A stretch of 64,000 bases of DNA, taken from Rhizopus arrhizus. Its lineage: Eukaryota > Mucoromycota > Mucoromycetes > Mucorales > Rhizopodaceae. Shown here one piece after another: positions 19,871 through 29,672 of this stretch. Made by a program: the position numbers and the translations under genes. Within the stretch, counting starts at the first letter, position 1; every line of letters starts with the position of its first letter. The notes under the pieces were generated by a model that searched no databases, was not told the DNA's origin, and saw only the letters and a list, made by a program, of their open reading frames with translations. The DNA is taken from positions 248,001 through 312,000 of the forward strand of contig JAKZZE010000012.1 of NCBI GenBank assembly GCA_024220505.1, read 5' to 3'.

Positions 19871-19884
19871 CTGTGCTAAACGGG
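19871..19884 (+). repeat. Junction 14-mer A3/A4
   Basis: CTGTGCTAAACGGG followed by CGCCTTTCTTTCGTG. Confidence 0.9.
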
Positions 19885-20112
19885 CGCCTTTCTTTCGTGT
19901 TCCTAACCGTTACACCAATTTGCACCTGGTTAAACGTTTATCCGCACAAATATCTTTTACATCCGTCTGTTAAATCGCATCCATCCATCATTAGCAAGAT
20001 AGATACAACATCCAAAACAACTTTATTACAAACTACAACCCAAATAGAAGCGTATTCGTCAAGCTATATCCAAAATACGAATCGTTTGAATATTGACATT
20101 TCAAGATCTCTC

Positions 20113-21519
20113 ATGGAAAAAAATTCTCAAGATCAGAGCGGCAATGGCACGTCCGTGCCGGCACCACTTGTCCAGTCCGCACTGCATGTCCAACCCGGAA
20201 CAATTGTCCAGACCGGACCACATGTTCAACCCGGACATGTTGTTCAACCCGGACCAACTGTTCAGTCCGCACTCACTATGGGCACACCCATTGAAATTCC
20301 CAGCAAGCGCACAATTGCTGACAGAACTCCACCTTACGTTCCTACGAATGTTAAAAAGACCATCACCAAGCCTACTACCCGTAGTCAAATCCTCAAGACC
20401 AAGAACAAGAACTTGAATCCTAGCACCTCTTCTTTCAAGCTCAGTTTAGACAAGCCTGTAGACTTTTCATTTAGTCAGAATGACTCCGCAATTAAACCAT
20501 TATTTACCAGGGAAGTGAACCCTTTAGCTCTATGCGATACTCAAATACTTGATCTTAGCTCCCAATCTGGTATTCCAGATTGGTTTATAGTATATCAAAA
20601 GCAGCAACAAGATCAAACCCGCTTCTTGAACCAACGTTTGAATGCTCTTGAAGAAGTCATGGCAGAAAACAAACGTTTACGCACCGACTTGGACCTGGCA
20701 CAACAGCGCATTGCAGAACTTGAAGCCCAGGTATCTACCGAAGCCATCCCCACCTTGGTACTGGATTCCAAAGTTACTCAAGGTACCGAAGCATCCAAGT
20801 ACGCATGTCCCAGTACCTCGCTGACTTCATCAACCGAACCACTTTCTTTCGCTGCTGTGGCAACAAAAGGTAAGGATGTACCCGCACCAAAGAGCAAAGC
20901 ACCTACACGCCGTCGCAAGACAACTGCTCGTCAAATGGAAGCCATCCACCGCCGCTTCGTCCCTGTCGCTGCTCATCATGACTATGAGTATGTGTACTTG
21001 CCAAGTCGATACCGTGAACCCATATCCAGTCTTCGTAGCAAGCTACATAAGCTTAAGATAAACAACGCTCGTGTGCTGGATGTACATTACCCTGACCGTC
21101 AAGTGGTTGCTCTTTTGGTGCACACAGAATACACCGCTGATCTGCTCGCTGCCTTTGCCAAAGCCAAGGTCGAACCAATCCAAGGATTCAATCCTTTGAA
21201 CCCTGATCTCTTGCGTGATCCCAAGTATGCTGACTTATCTGGATCTGATCGTGCTGCCAAGTGTACCGAAGTACATCAAGCTCGCCTTGTCCGTGCTTTA
21301 CAACACATCCGTGAGTCTGTCCGCCCTGCTGTTGCTCGTTCCTTCTTTGTGAAGAATTGGATCACCCTTGATCAGTACAAAGAAGTTGTACCTACTGTTA
21401 CCCGTGCTGCTAGAACCACTGGATCGACCCAAGATGCCACGATGGAAGAAATCCATAGCACATTCAGCACTACAGAACTTGATCCTCTCGATGTTGGTGA
21501 ATCGACCTCATCCCAATGA
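20113..21519 (+). CDS. LINE-A ORF1, short repeat allele (A4)
   Basis: 468 aa, 17 aa shorter than the other intact ORF1 copies. The missing residues are one in-frame block of the VQ-rich repeat, including the KDTPVVQ segment present in all others. Coiled coil and RRM-like regions are intact. This shows the repeat expands and contracts in frame without obvious damage to the rest. Confidence 0.88.
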   Translation: MEKNSQDQSGNGTSVPAPLVQSALHVQPGTIVQTGPHVQPGHVVQPGPTVQSALTMGTPIEIPSKRTIADRTPPYVPTNVKKTITKPTTRSQILKTKNKNLNPSTSSFKLSLDKPVDFSFSQNDSAIKPLFTREVNPLALCDTQILDLSSQSGIPDWFIVYQKQQQDQTRFLNQRLNALEEVMAENKRLRTDLDLAQQRIAELEAQVSTEAIPTLVLDSKVTQGTEASKYACPSTSLTSSTEPLSFAAVATKGKDVPAPKSKAPTRRRKTTARQMEAIHRRFVPVAAHHDYEYVYLPSRYREPISSLRSKLHKLKINNARVLDVHYPDRQVVALLVHTEYTADLLAAFAKAKVEPIQGFNPLNPDLLRDPKYADLSGSDRAAKCTEVHQARLVRALQHIRESVRPAVARSFFVKNWITLDQYKEVVPTVTRAARTTGSTQDATMEEIHSTFSTTELDPLDVGESTSSQ

Positions 21520-24500
21520 TGAGTGTCTCACCTATTGAAGATTTAAACATGCCTATGCCCAACCAAGATACCCGTACTTGTACAAACAACAATATGCTTA
21601 CTATGACCCTGTGGAATGCCAATGGCTGTAATCGCTACACTGTTGATCAAACCACCAATTCGCTCCTTACATCGTCACTCATTTTTATCACTGAAACCTG
21701 GTTGTTATCTCCACTCAGGCTTATGACTTTATGGCAACAATACCATACCTATGGCGTACCGCTTGAGGGTCAAAGTCGAGGACAGATGGGCATCAGTCTA
21801 CTTGTCAATCCTGATTGTCCCTACCCTGTTACTCACTTTCCCTCTGACAATTCTTATGTGCTCAGCTGTCAAGTCTCTACCTTGCTTGTTCACTGTGTCT
21901 ATCTGCCGCCATCGCTCTCTGACCTCGAAGCAATGGATATACTCGATGGACTTCCTCACCAAACACATCCGTCACAGACCAACATGATTGTGTGCGGTGA
22001 CTTTAACGCTCGACACCAACACCTTCTTGGTGATTCAAGAACTACCACTCGTGGCATCAAGTTGTTCAGCTGGATCCTGGAGAATGGAATGACATGTTGG
22101 AATACTCAACTAGCCTATGGTATCCCAACCTATTGTGCTCAAGGCCGTGTCAATGCTACTACCGGTGAACACTTCAACAGTGTCATCGACTTGTTTCTCA
22201 GTTCACAACAACTGGTGAACCCAAAGATGCTTGTACATGAAGACCTCTCTCTTGGTTCAGACCATCATCCTGTGTCATTGTCCTGTGTCCTGCCTCCACC
22301 ACCGCCACCACCTGCTCATCCTCGTCGTTTATGGAATCTGAGTAGACTGACCGAGCCTGACTGCCTCTATGTTGACCTCTTCCGGGACCGTATCCAACCG
22401 TTTCGTGAATGCTTGACAACATATGCATCATCTACCAATAGCACAGCACCCGACATGGATCTCCTTGCCAACGAGTTGACTTCGATCATTCACTCTTGTC
22501 TGGATGACTCTGTCGGCCAAAAGAAGCCTCGTGGTTCTGGCAATGCCTGGTTCTGGACTGATGATCTCCAAACTCTGTTTGACCGTCGTGAACAAGCCCG
22601 TCGCAAGTGGAAACGAACAGTTGGTATCAATAAAGTACTTCGATGGCAAGAATATGAAGTTGCTGCCCATAGGTTCAAAAGTGCCCTGTACTGTCGTCGT
22701 CGTGCTACTTGGAAGCAATTCTGCGAAACTCTGTCTTCTGGTCCGCTGTCTGACACCACTGCTACTATCAAGAGAATTAGACGCAACCGCACACTGGCTC
22801 CTTCTTATTCCCATCCGGAGGGTCCCACTGTTGCGGCTATAACCATGGCTAATCACTTGAAGCAAGTATTCTCTGGCTCGTCCTTACCATCGACTAGGTA
22901 CAATGCACCACCGATCCCCTCTGGTCCTCATTGTCTTGAAGATGATCCGTGTCCAGTGGATATAGAAACGGTGCGCACTGCGCTTCTCAAACGTCTCTCT
23001 CGTCGCAAGGCTCCAGGCTGTGATCACTTACGAACAGAGATGCTATTGCCAATTGCTGATGATCTGGTTCCTGTCCTGACCTTGCTCTTTCGTCTGTGCT
23101 GGATATGGTCTGCTGTCCCTGCTGCATGGTACACTGCTCAAGTGGTCCCAATCTACAAGAAGGGTGATCCACTGCAACCAGCAAACTATAGACCGATCAG
23201 CCTGACATCGGTATTGCGAAAGCTCTTTGAACTGTGCTTGCAGACAACTCTTGAAGACACCGCTCCATCACTCGACCCTGTCCAAGGCGGCTTCCGTCAT
23301 AGTCGTAGTGCTCTGGATCAAGCGCTCTGTCTGAATGAGCTCTGTCGACAGCATGCTATTGATCATCACGGTGAACCGCCTGTCTTGGCTTTCTTGGATA
23401 TCAAGTCTGCTTATGATACCGTTGATCGAGCAATCATATGGCGTGCTCTAGAGACCTACATCTCTCCTGCTTTACTTGGTCTACTCCAATGTCTGTTTGA
23501 CAAAGTAAGTATAGAAGTCTTGGTCTCTGGTTTCACCTCTCCTGCTTTCTGGCCAAGAACTGGTGTGCTTCAAGGTTCAATCCTTTCGCCATTCTTGTAT
23601 TCCATCTACATCAACAGCCTCCCAGCTCTGCTTCGTTCTGTTAGACTACCAATCTCGGCAAGGTACTACAGCTCCAACCCACAACGTGAATTCGATGGCC
23701 TCTGGTTGAACTGTCTCTTGTACGCTGATGACGTTGTCCTTATAGGAGCACCTGAAGTCATGCCTCGTCTTCTTAAGGCAGCTGAAGAACATTCTTTCTC
23801 CTTGGGTTACCGATGGAATCCTGCCAAGTGCGTGGTGCTCAACTCTGCTTTCTCTCTTGGTGGTCCCCAACTCAAGTTGTATGGTGATGACATTCCCATC
23901 CAATCTACCTTCAACTATCTCGGCGTCCCATTTGATGATACTGGCACCATCGCTACTGGTCTGCTGATCCAACGGAATGTTACCTCTGCTGTCTCTGCTA
24001 TGCGTCGCTTCCTTTTGCCTGTCGGTATCCGCTCTCCTGGCTTCTCTCGCCTTACTGCTACTCGTCTCTACACTATCTTTATTAGACCTAGATTCGAGTA
24101 TGGTTTGTGCATCTGCACCTTTTTACAAAAGCAACTGGCTCTACTGGATCGTGCTCAAGATCAGTGTCTTCGTCTGGCATTCGGTGGTCATCCTCGTGCC
24201 TCTACCACGGTGTTCAAGCACCTGACAAGCACACCTTCAATGCATGTACGGGCCCATACTTTGGTACTCAAGATGATCATTCGTGTCCACCATCTTCCTG
24301 ATGATTGTCTGCTTGCCAAGTTGGTTCCCTTTGTCGTTGCCGCACCGATCAAGAACCGTTTCCGATGGCCGGCATTGCTGAAGCAGAACCCTCTATGGTC
24401 GAACCCTCAGTATACGGGTGGGTATACTTCTGTTGATGATCGCCTCGCGCATCTCTCTACTGATGCCCATGTCAAGCAGAGTGTGCTCGCTTACCGCACT

Positions 24501-25016
24501 GACCTTCTTCACCGCATCCTGGATCGTCCTGATCCACCTGTCCTTCTCTCTGCTTGCCGTCCAAGTATTGGCATTGATGGCATGTTCTTTATTCCAATGC
24601 TCCTCTCTGACCGTAGTCGCATCCTTCGTTGGCGTATGGGGTGGCTCCCTGCTCGTCCTATCGACTGTAGCTGTGGTCCGATTCATGCCTCTCGTGCTCA
24701 TCTCTTGTCCTGTCTCCGTGTTGCTGAAAGATTGAACTTGCCTGCTGACATCAAACCCAATCCTTTGGATTATGTTCTGAATATGTTGCCAAGGAAACTT
24801 CCAGCATATCCATCTCAAGCACTGTTCTCTCGTTGGTCCCTTTGGTGGCCTGTGGTCTGTCAAGTCCTCCTTGAAATCGAACAGATTTGCCTTCCCGAAG
24901 GCACATTTGTTGGATCGTCTATTGACACATCTGGCTCTCTTTTCTTGGACAAAATTCGCCCACTGCCACTGTCAAGTACAGTCGATTCTTTGTTCTTTGA
25001 ATCAGTACAAGATTAA
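21516..25016 (+). CDS. LINE-A ORF2 endonuclease/reverse transcriptase (A4)
   Basis: An intact 1166-aa ORF2 with complete catalytic motifs. Diagnostic residues VVAAPIKN, LLKQNPLWSN and GIDGMFF are shared only with A6, marking an A4/A6 lineage. The start overlaps the ORF1 stop (ATGA). Confidence 0.95.
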   Translation: MMSVSPIEDLNMPMPNQDTRTCTNNNMLTMTLWNANGCNRYTVDQTTNSLLTSSLIFITETWLLSPLRLMTLWQQYHTYGVPLEGQSRGQMGISLLVNPDCPYPVTHFPSDNSYVLSCQVSTLLVHCVYLPPSLSDLEAMDILDGLPHQTHPSQTNMIVCGDFNARHQHLLGDSRTTTRGIKLFSWILENGMTCWNTQLAYGIPTYCAQGRVNATTGEHFNSVIDLFLSSQQLVNPKMLVHEDLSLGSDHHPVSLSCVLPPPPPPPAHPRRLWNLSRLTEPDCLYVDLFRDRIQPFRECLTTYASSTNSTAPDMDLLANELTSIIHSCLDDSVGQKKPRGSGNAWFWTDDLQTLFDRREQARRKWKRTVGINKVLRWQEYEVAAHRFKSALYCRRRATWKQFCETLSSGPLSDTTATIKRIRRNRTLAPSYSHPEGPTVAAITMANHLKQVFSGSSLPSTRYNAPPIPSGPHCLEDDPCPVDIETVRTALLKRLSRRKAPGCDHLRTEMLLPIADDLVPVLTLLFRLCWIWSAVPAAWYTAQVVPIYKKGDPLQPANYRPISLTSVLRKLFELCLQTTLEDTAPSLDPVQGGFRHSRSALDQALCLNELCRQHAIDHHGEPPVLAFLDIKSAYDTVDRAIIWRALETYISPALLGLLQCLFDKVSIEVLVSGFTSPAFWPRTGVLQGSILSPFLYSIYINSLPALLRSVRLPISARYYSSNPQREFDGLWLNCLLYADDVVLIGAPEVMPRLLKAAEEHSFSLGYRWNPAKCVVLNSAFSLGGPQLKLYGDDIPIQSTFNYLGVPFDDTGTIATGLLIQRNVTSAVSAMRRFLLPVGIRSPGFSRLTATRLYTIFIRPRFEYGLCICTFLQKQLALLDRAQDQCLRLAFGGHPRASTTVFKHLTSTPSMHVRAHTLVLKMIIRVHHLPDDCLLAKLVPFVVAAPIKNRFRWPALLKQNPLWSNPQYTGGYTSVDDRLAHLSTDAHVKQSVLAYRTDLLHRILDRPDPPVLLSACRPSIGIDGMFFIPMLLSDRSRILRWRMGWLPARPIDCSCGPIHASRAHLLSCLRVAERLNLPADIKPNPLDYVLNMLPRKLPAYPSQALFSRWSLWWPVVCQVLLEIEQICLPEGTFVGSSIDTSGSLFLDKIRPLPLSSTVDSLFFESVQD

Positions 25017-25211
25017 CGATTGTTAATTGCCGTCGACATCTCTCTTTGTTTACTTTGCCTTTTCTTTTTCTCTAGCCATGTCTAGTTTTTTTTATATCTT
25101 AACTCTTATTACTCTTTTATCTTGTTTTATCTTTTCTAAAATTTATTGCACCTCATGGCGAGACACATACTGTAACGTCTCCTTGCCATTCAATAAACAA
25201 AAATCTTTTAT

Positions 25212-25225
25212 CTGTGCTAAACGGG
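25212..25225 (+). repeat. Junction 14-mer A4/B1
   Basis: CTGTGCTAAACGGG followed by CACTTTTCTTTCGC. A family B element starts directly after a family A 3' end. Confidence 0.9.
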
Positions 25226-25424
25226 CACTTTTCTTTCGCTTTTGGTTAAAAAGGTAAACTTGTTTATTTTTCAAAAAAGCCGATAACTCCGCCAAATCAA
25301 GCCATCCATCTCCAGTTTTTACACCATTCGATTCATCTTTCAAAAATACACCTTTTGGTATCTTTAATTTTTCGAATACATCAAATCTATATCGGTTTCT
25401 ATCCATTTGAAGTTTGTCAAGATT

Positions 25425-26396
25425 ATGGGACCTTTACGAAAAAACTTGGGTTCAAGGATCCCCAGCGCCGCTGCCACGTCAAACTCAGCAAATTCAAATG
25501 CTGACGTCACCCTCCAGTCTTTGGCTGCAGCCTACGAAGACCTCACTGCCCGCTTGAGTGCCTTAGAGCAGCTCCAGCTCGAAAACGCTCGCCTTTTGGA
25601 ACTGACCAACAGTCAGGCCAATGAGATTGCTTCCTTGCGTGCCCAACTGGCCGCACGATCTGCCGGAACTCCTAGGGACACCCCAAGTTCAAATGCCGCT
25701 GCTTCTTCTCCTGCTGCCCCAAATGGTGCTAAAGAGACCGTTTCTTCGCCTTCCTTGGGTACTGCTGCTTCCTCTTGGGCTACTGTGGCTTCACGTGGTT
25801 CCAAGAACAAACTCCGTCGTCGTGCCGCTGCTGCAAGAGGCTTCCAGCCTGTCACAGGTGAACAAGGGTTTGACTATGTCTACATACCTAGATCTCGCAA
25901 AATGACATACACTGAAGCTCGTCGTCGACTTGGTCGCTTGGGTGTTGACACCTGGCGGGTGTTGGATGTTTCATTTCCCGCACACTCCGTTGTTGGTCTG
26001 CTTGTCCATCTTCAGTACAAGCCTGCTCTCATCTCTTTGCTGGAGAAAGCAAAGATCAAGGTCCTTGATCAGTTCGATCCCTTAGATCCGGACAACGTTG
26101 CTGACCCTGCTTTTGCCTCTGCGCCTCTTGAGGTACGTCAAGAAAAGATGGCGCACATTTCTAATGAGCGTTGTCTTCGTACCCTTGAGCGCTTGCGCTA
26201 TCCTGTTGCTGTTGCTGTCTCTCGTTTCTTTTTGGCCAATGCCATGGTGTCTGATGAGGCTGTCTCTGAAGTCTTGGCTGCCAAGCAAGACCGTCCTGCC
26301 TTCCCACGCCATCGTGACCAACCTGACGATGAAATGCTTCTGGATCAGTATGATCAAGACCGTCCTGCCTCTCGCTCCAGCTTTGGATCATTATAA
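25425..26396 (+). CDS. LINE-B ORF1 RNA-binding/chaperone-like protein (B1)
   Basis: 323 aa from ATGGGACC. An Ala/Leu-rich coiled coil lies at about 31-77 (LTARLSALEQLQLENARLLEL). A Ser/Ala-rich linker, a basic KLRRRAAAAR patch (about 129-138) and an RRM-like region (about 150-210; FDYVYIP ... WRVLDVSFP ... VVGLLVHLQY) follow. The last matches the corresponding A region in order and key residues, so the two ORF1s are homologous. The Pro/Gln repeats of A are absent. The stop and the ORF2 start share TAATG. Confidence 0.88.
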   Translation: MGPLRKNLGSRIPSAAATSNSANSNADVTLQSLAAAYEDLTARLSALEQLQLENARLLELTNSQANEIASLRAQLAARSAGTPRDTPSSNAAASSPAAPNGAKETVSSPSLGTAASSWATVASRGSKNKLRRRAAAARGFQPVTGEQGFDYVYIPRSRKMTYTEARRRLGRLGVDTWRVLDVSFPAHSVVGLLVHLQYKPALISLLEKAKIKVLDQFDPLDPDNVADPAFASAPLEVRQEKMAHISNERCLRTLERLRYPVAVAVSRFFLANAMVSDEAVSEVLAAKQDRPAFPRHRDQPDDEMLLDQYDQDRPASRSSFGSL

Positions 26397-26412
26397 TGAT
26401 GAGTAGTAATAC

Positions 26413-26490
26413 GGATGGTTGTAACTTTGCTGCCGTCGGACTTTAAAATTTTCAATTTCCTTATTAGGAAATCCACTGCAAATAATTGGA
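26413..26490 (+). repeat. Left TIR of outer transposon
   Basis: About 78 bp. It pairs with 42539-42480 (first about 60 bp) and then with 33805-33784 (CAACTATTTGCAGTG against AATTATTTGCAGTG). The right TIR was therefore cut in two by the Merlin insertion. Confidence 0.85.
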
Positions 26491-26716
26491 GATATTAAAC
26501 GTAGTTTTTTAGCATAAATGAGCGCAACAACGCGAAGTTTAACGCAACTCCACGGAATTTTATTGCTCTTTTAAACGATTTTCGAGGCAGAGCAGTAATC
26601 GTTAAATAACTTTTACGCAAGCAAGAGGAGGTCGTTTAGTGTTCTTTTACCAAACCATTTTTTACGTTTCAATTAATACTAGTCAACGTTTGGGCAACGA
26701 ATGATACGTTTTAAAA

Positions 26717-26962
26717 CATTACTTTATATGTCTTTTTGTTCTTTTATCGACCGCTCATATTGCCTTATATACTTCTTCATCGAACACTCCTATTGCCTTA
26801 TATACTTCTTTATTGACCACTCCTATTGCCTTATATACTTCTTTATTGACCACTCATATTGCCTTATATACTTCTTTATGAACCACTCATATTGCTTTAT
26901 ATACTTCTTTATGAACCACTTATATTGCTTTATATACTTCTTTATTGACCATTCATATTGCA
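26717..26962 (+). repeat. 33-bp minisatellite, about seven units
   Basis: Direct repeats of a unit like TTATATACTTCTTTATTGAC followed by CACTCATATTGCC, with a few substitutions per unit. Because 33 is a multiple of three, one frame stays open across the block. The array lies in the subterminal DNA of the outer transposon. Confidence 0.85.
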
Positions 26963-28226
26963 ATAAATATTGCTTTATATATACAAAAAAATAGGGATTT
27001 TGTTTATAAAAAATAGCTTTTTTTTTTTATTTAAATAAAATAATAATAACAATACATAGTATTTCTTTGCTTGTAGCGTTTTAAAAGTGTACTTGACTTA
27101 CCTAATGTCACCAGAATAGCAGCATCTAATCTAAAAATACATCAACTAGTCTCGTGGAACTCAAAAAGTTCTCAAAAAAAAAAAAAAAAAAAAAAAAAAG
27201 CCAAGCTCAAGGATTCAGAGACACAAGGATTCAAGAATTCAAGGACTTGGGCACTCAAAGCAAAAGAAAAGACATCAGTACTTAAGAACCAAAGCGAAAA
27301 TTAGGAAAGAAACAGAAAGAGGCCAAAGCAGAGCAGCATTCATCTATAACAATTATTAGCTATCGTGTATATGTAGTAAAAGTAATAGTACCTTTCTTTA
27401 GATAGACCATGGGAAGAAAACTAGCTAAGCGTATACTCACAAGTAAAAAAAGCAGCAGACATCTATAATAATTATTAGCTATTGAGTATATATAATAAAA
27501 GTGATAGTACCTTTCTTTAGATGGGCTAAGAGAAAAACCTTGCTAAGCTTTACCAACAAGTAAAAAAAAAAAAAAAAAAAAAGGAAGCAGTACTCCTCTA
27601 TAATAATTATTAGTTATCAAGTATATAGTAAAAGTAATAGAACCTTGCTTTAGGTGGACCATGAGAAAAAAAAAGAAAAAGAAAAAAAGACAGCAGCCAA
27701 GCTTATACTAACAAGCAAAAGAAGAAGCAACTATAATCCTGGGAAAAAGACTTTATAAAGACCATTTGAAACATCAAGAAAGCAACTAATACGATTTTAC
27801 TAAAGTTCAAGTACCATCAGAACAATAATAGAGTACATATAATATTAAGAACTTACCTTTTAGAAAGAATGTTTTGTTTAAAAAAAAAAGAAAAAAAAAA
27901 AAAAGGAAAAAAAAAGTACTTTTTTTATAGCCTCATTTTACCAGTGTTACAGTTACCCACTATCGATTAAAAATAAGTCTTCTTTAATACTGTTTAACTA
28001 TTGAAACATTCAGAGAGGCTATTCATAAACAGTTTAAACTTTCTCTTCTTCTTCTTTTTTTTTTTTTTTTTATTTAAATGTAATATCTTTAACTCCAAAG
28101 GCTTTTTTTTCTTCGCTTTTTTTGTAGAACAAACAAAAGTATCAGGTTGTTTTGTGCTCATCTTTAGTTTATTTTGTACTCTTGTTTTTTTTTTTTCTTC
28201 CTTTTTATATAATTTATCTTGAAAAA
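26963..28226. other. Non-coding subterminal DNA of outer transposon
   Basis: AT-rich sequence with several A or T runs longer than 15 bases (27175-27199, 27566-27582, 27881-27914, 28054-28070). It holds the three 125-bp repeats annotated separately. No convincing ORF is visible. The last 150 bp before 28227 is pyrimidine-rich and is the likely promoter or leader of the accessory gene. Confidence 0.7.
27333..27731 (+). repeat. Three degenerate direct repeats of about 125-130 bp
   Basis: Units start near 27333, 27452 and 27587. Each carries a core reading CTATAATAATTATTAGCTAT, then AGTAATAGTACCTTTCTTTAG and an ACAAGTAAAAAA end. Subterminal repeats are typical of CACTA-type elements, where the element's own protein binds them. 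That role here is inference. Confidence 0.75.
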
Positions 28227-29477
28227 ATGTCTCGTCGTCTCGCTACCCCAATCAATGTTCCCAGTAATGCCCCTAAAAGGGCAAGAATATCTTCAAGCAT
28301 TACTGGATCATCATCCACCGTTCTCCCGTCCTCTTCTCCTGCCCCCACTGCTGTTGCGTCTTTTGACAGCTTTGAGCCTTCTCGCCTTCAAGGCCCAGTT
28401 GGCTCTTCTGCAAATGGCCCAACCCTTGAGGCCATCTTTGCTCAGATGCAGCAGCAGGAGCAGATTCAACGCCGACAGGAGGAGAATCAACGTCGGCAGG
28501 AGCTGAAGATTGAGCAGCTAACTCAATTGCTGCAACAACAACAACAAGGGCAGCAACAGCAGCAGCAGCAGCCTCCACAGCAGCCTCCACAGCAGCAACC
28601 TTCTGAGGTCAAAGAGAATAGGGCCTTGACCAGTGTAATTTGAATTTAAAAGCTAAATTAGCATGTGCAAAATAATAACTAAATTTTTGTTTTACCCTTT
28701 TTGAAATATAGGCTTTCATATTGAAGTACTACAGAGAGCATCTGGTCCCTCGGGGTATCACCTTTGACCTGAAGGAGGTCTTGCGCTACAAGCAAAACGC
28801 AAAGGTCAGAGATTTGCTTGTAGCAGCTGCCAAGAAGGAGCCATTTTCTGCTGGCATTACTGTTTCTGACATGCGCAGCATGGTCAGAAACAAATTCAAC
28901 TACATGGTGAGAGAAAGTAAGGGGCTGACGGCTACGTCAGAAGAATCAACGCGTCGTAGTCGTGTGCATGCAGTAAGTAATTAATATTGGAAAATTGAAA
29001 TATATAGTGTTTGAAGTACTTACATTACTTCTTTACATTAGAAGCTCGCCATGAGGCGAAATGCTTACAATGCAGCCCCAGAGGAATTTGAAGCTCGTTT
29101 TCCTTTTGGAAAAAAGCTTCTGATAGCCGATTGGACCTCAGAGGAAGAAGATGGCCCTGAGGATGAACATGGTCCTGTGTTTGTGGTAAAAAGACCACTC
29201 TTTCGAAGTAAAGCAGTAAGTAGTATTTTTGTTATAGTATTTATTTTCTAATATACCTTTAATTAATCTACAGGTGGACGAATTCCATGCTTCTCTTCAA
29301 AAAGCATGGAGAGACTCCTTGTCGAAAAAAGGCACCATCAATAGAACAAGAAGGGTGGTGGACTACTTCGACAAGGAGTTCCCCACAAACCTTGACCATG
29401 AGGATTATCCCTCTTGGGCCTTTTCTTCTCCTGGCCTTGGCTTTTCCTCTTCTGCTGCTGCTAATCCTATGCAGTAA
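28227..29477 (+). CDS. Gln-rich accessory protein of outer transposon (spliced)
   Basis: Not recognised as a known family. Four exons are proposed with canonical GT...AG borders and matching phase 0: 28227-28634, 28712-28972, 29042-29215 and 29274-29477. They give 348 aa. The N-terminal 136 residues are Ser/Pro-rich with a KRARIS basic motif. They continue into a charged Gln-rich helix (QQQEQIQRRQEENQRR) and a polyglutamine tract. Exons 2-4 encode a compact region with FDLKEVLRYKQNAKVRDLL, an acidic EEEDGPEDEHG and ALQKAW-like helices. It sits tail to tail with the transposase, 195 bp away. A second, DNA-binding protein is usual in CACTA-type transposons, but a function here is only inferred. 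Confidence 0.75.
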
Positions 29478-29672
29478 GCGTTTACTTTCTCTTTTCTCTC
29501 TCTCCCTCCTTTTTTTTTTTTTTTTTTTTTTTTGCTGCCTTTTTGTTGTCTCTGCAAATTGAATAAAAATTTCAAAAAAAAAAATAACAATAATAGTCTA
29601 TTGAATGATTCTTTAGTAAAATAAATAATAATAATAATAATAAAAGAATGTTTGAATAATTTAGCATAGTTG

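Larger units (their letters stand above)
14480..19884 (+). mobile_element. LINE-A copy A3 (full length, both ORFs intact)
   Basis: A 5405-bp element. It shares private variants with A5: an identical ORF1 protein, ORF2 changes such as MTSWQQ and MHVHED, and a 3'-UTR segment reading tttattttttttgtaaaa where other copies have tttatcttttctaaaa. A3 and A5 therefore descend from one recent duplication or from one source. Confidence 0.95.
19885..25225 (+). mobile_element. LINE-A copy A4 (full length, both ORFs intact)
   Basis: A 5341-bp element. It is shorter than its neighbours mainly because its ORF1 repeat region lost one block. The 3' UTR has private changes (cgtcgacatctc, ctagccatgtc). It is followed by B1, just as its close relative A6 is followed by B2. 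Confidence 0.95.

Noticed and set aside
26409..26412. Intron or programmed interruption in B1 ORF2
   Set aside because: The 16-kb insert has inverted ends and a 4-bp target duplication and is absent from B2, so it is a transposon insertion.
26701..26994. 97-codon ORF through the 33-bp repeats
   Set aside because: The frame is open only because the repeat length is a multiple of three. The product is a monotonous Tyr/Phe repeat with no domain.
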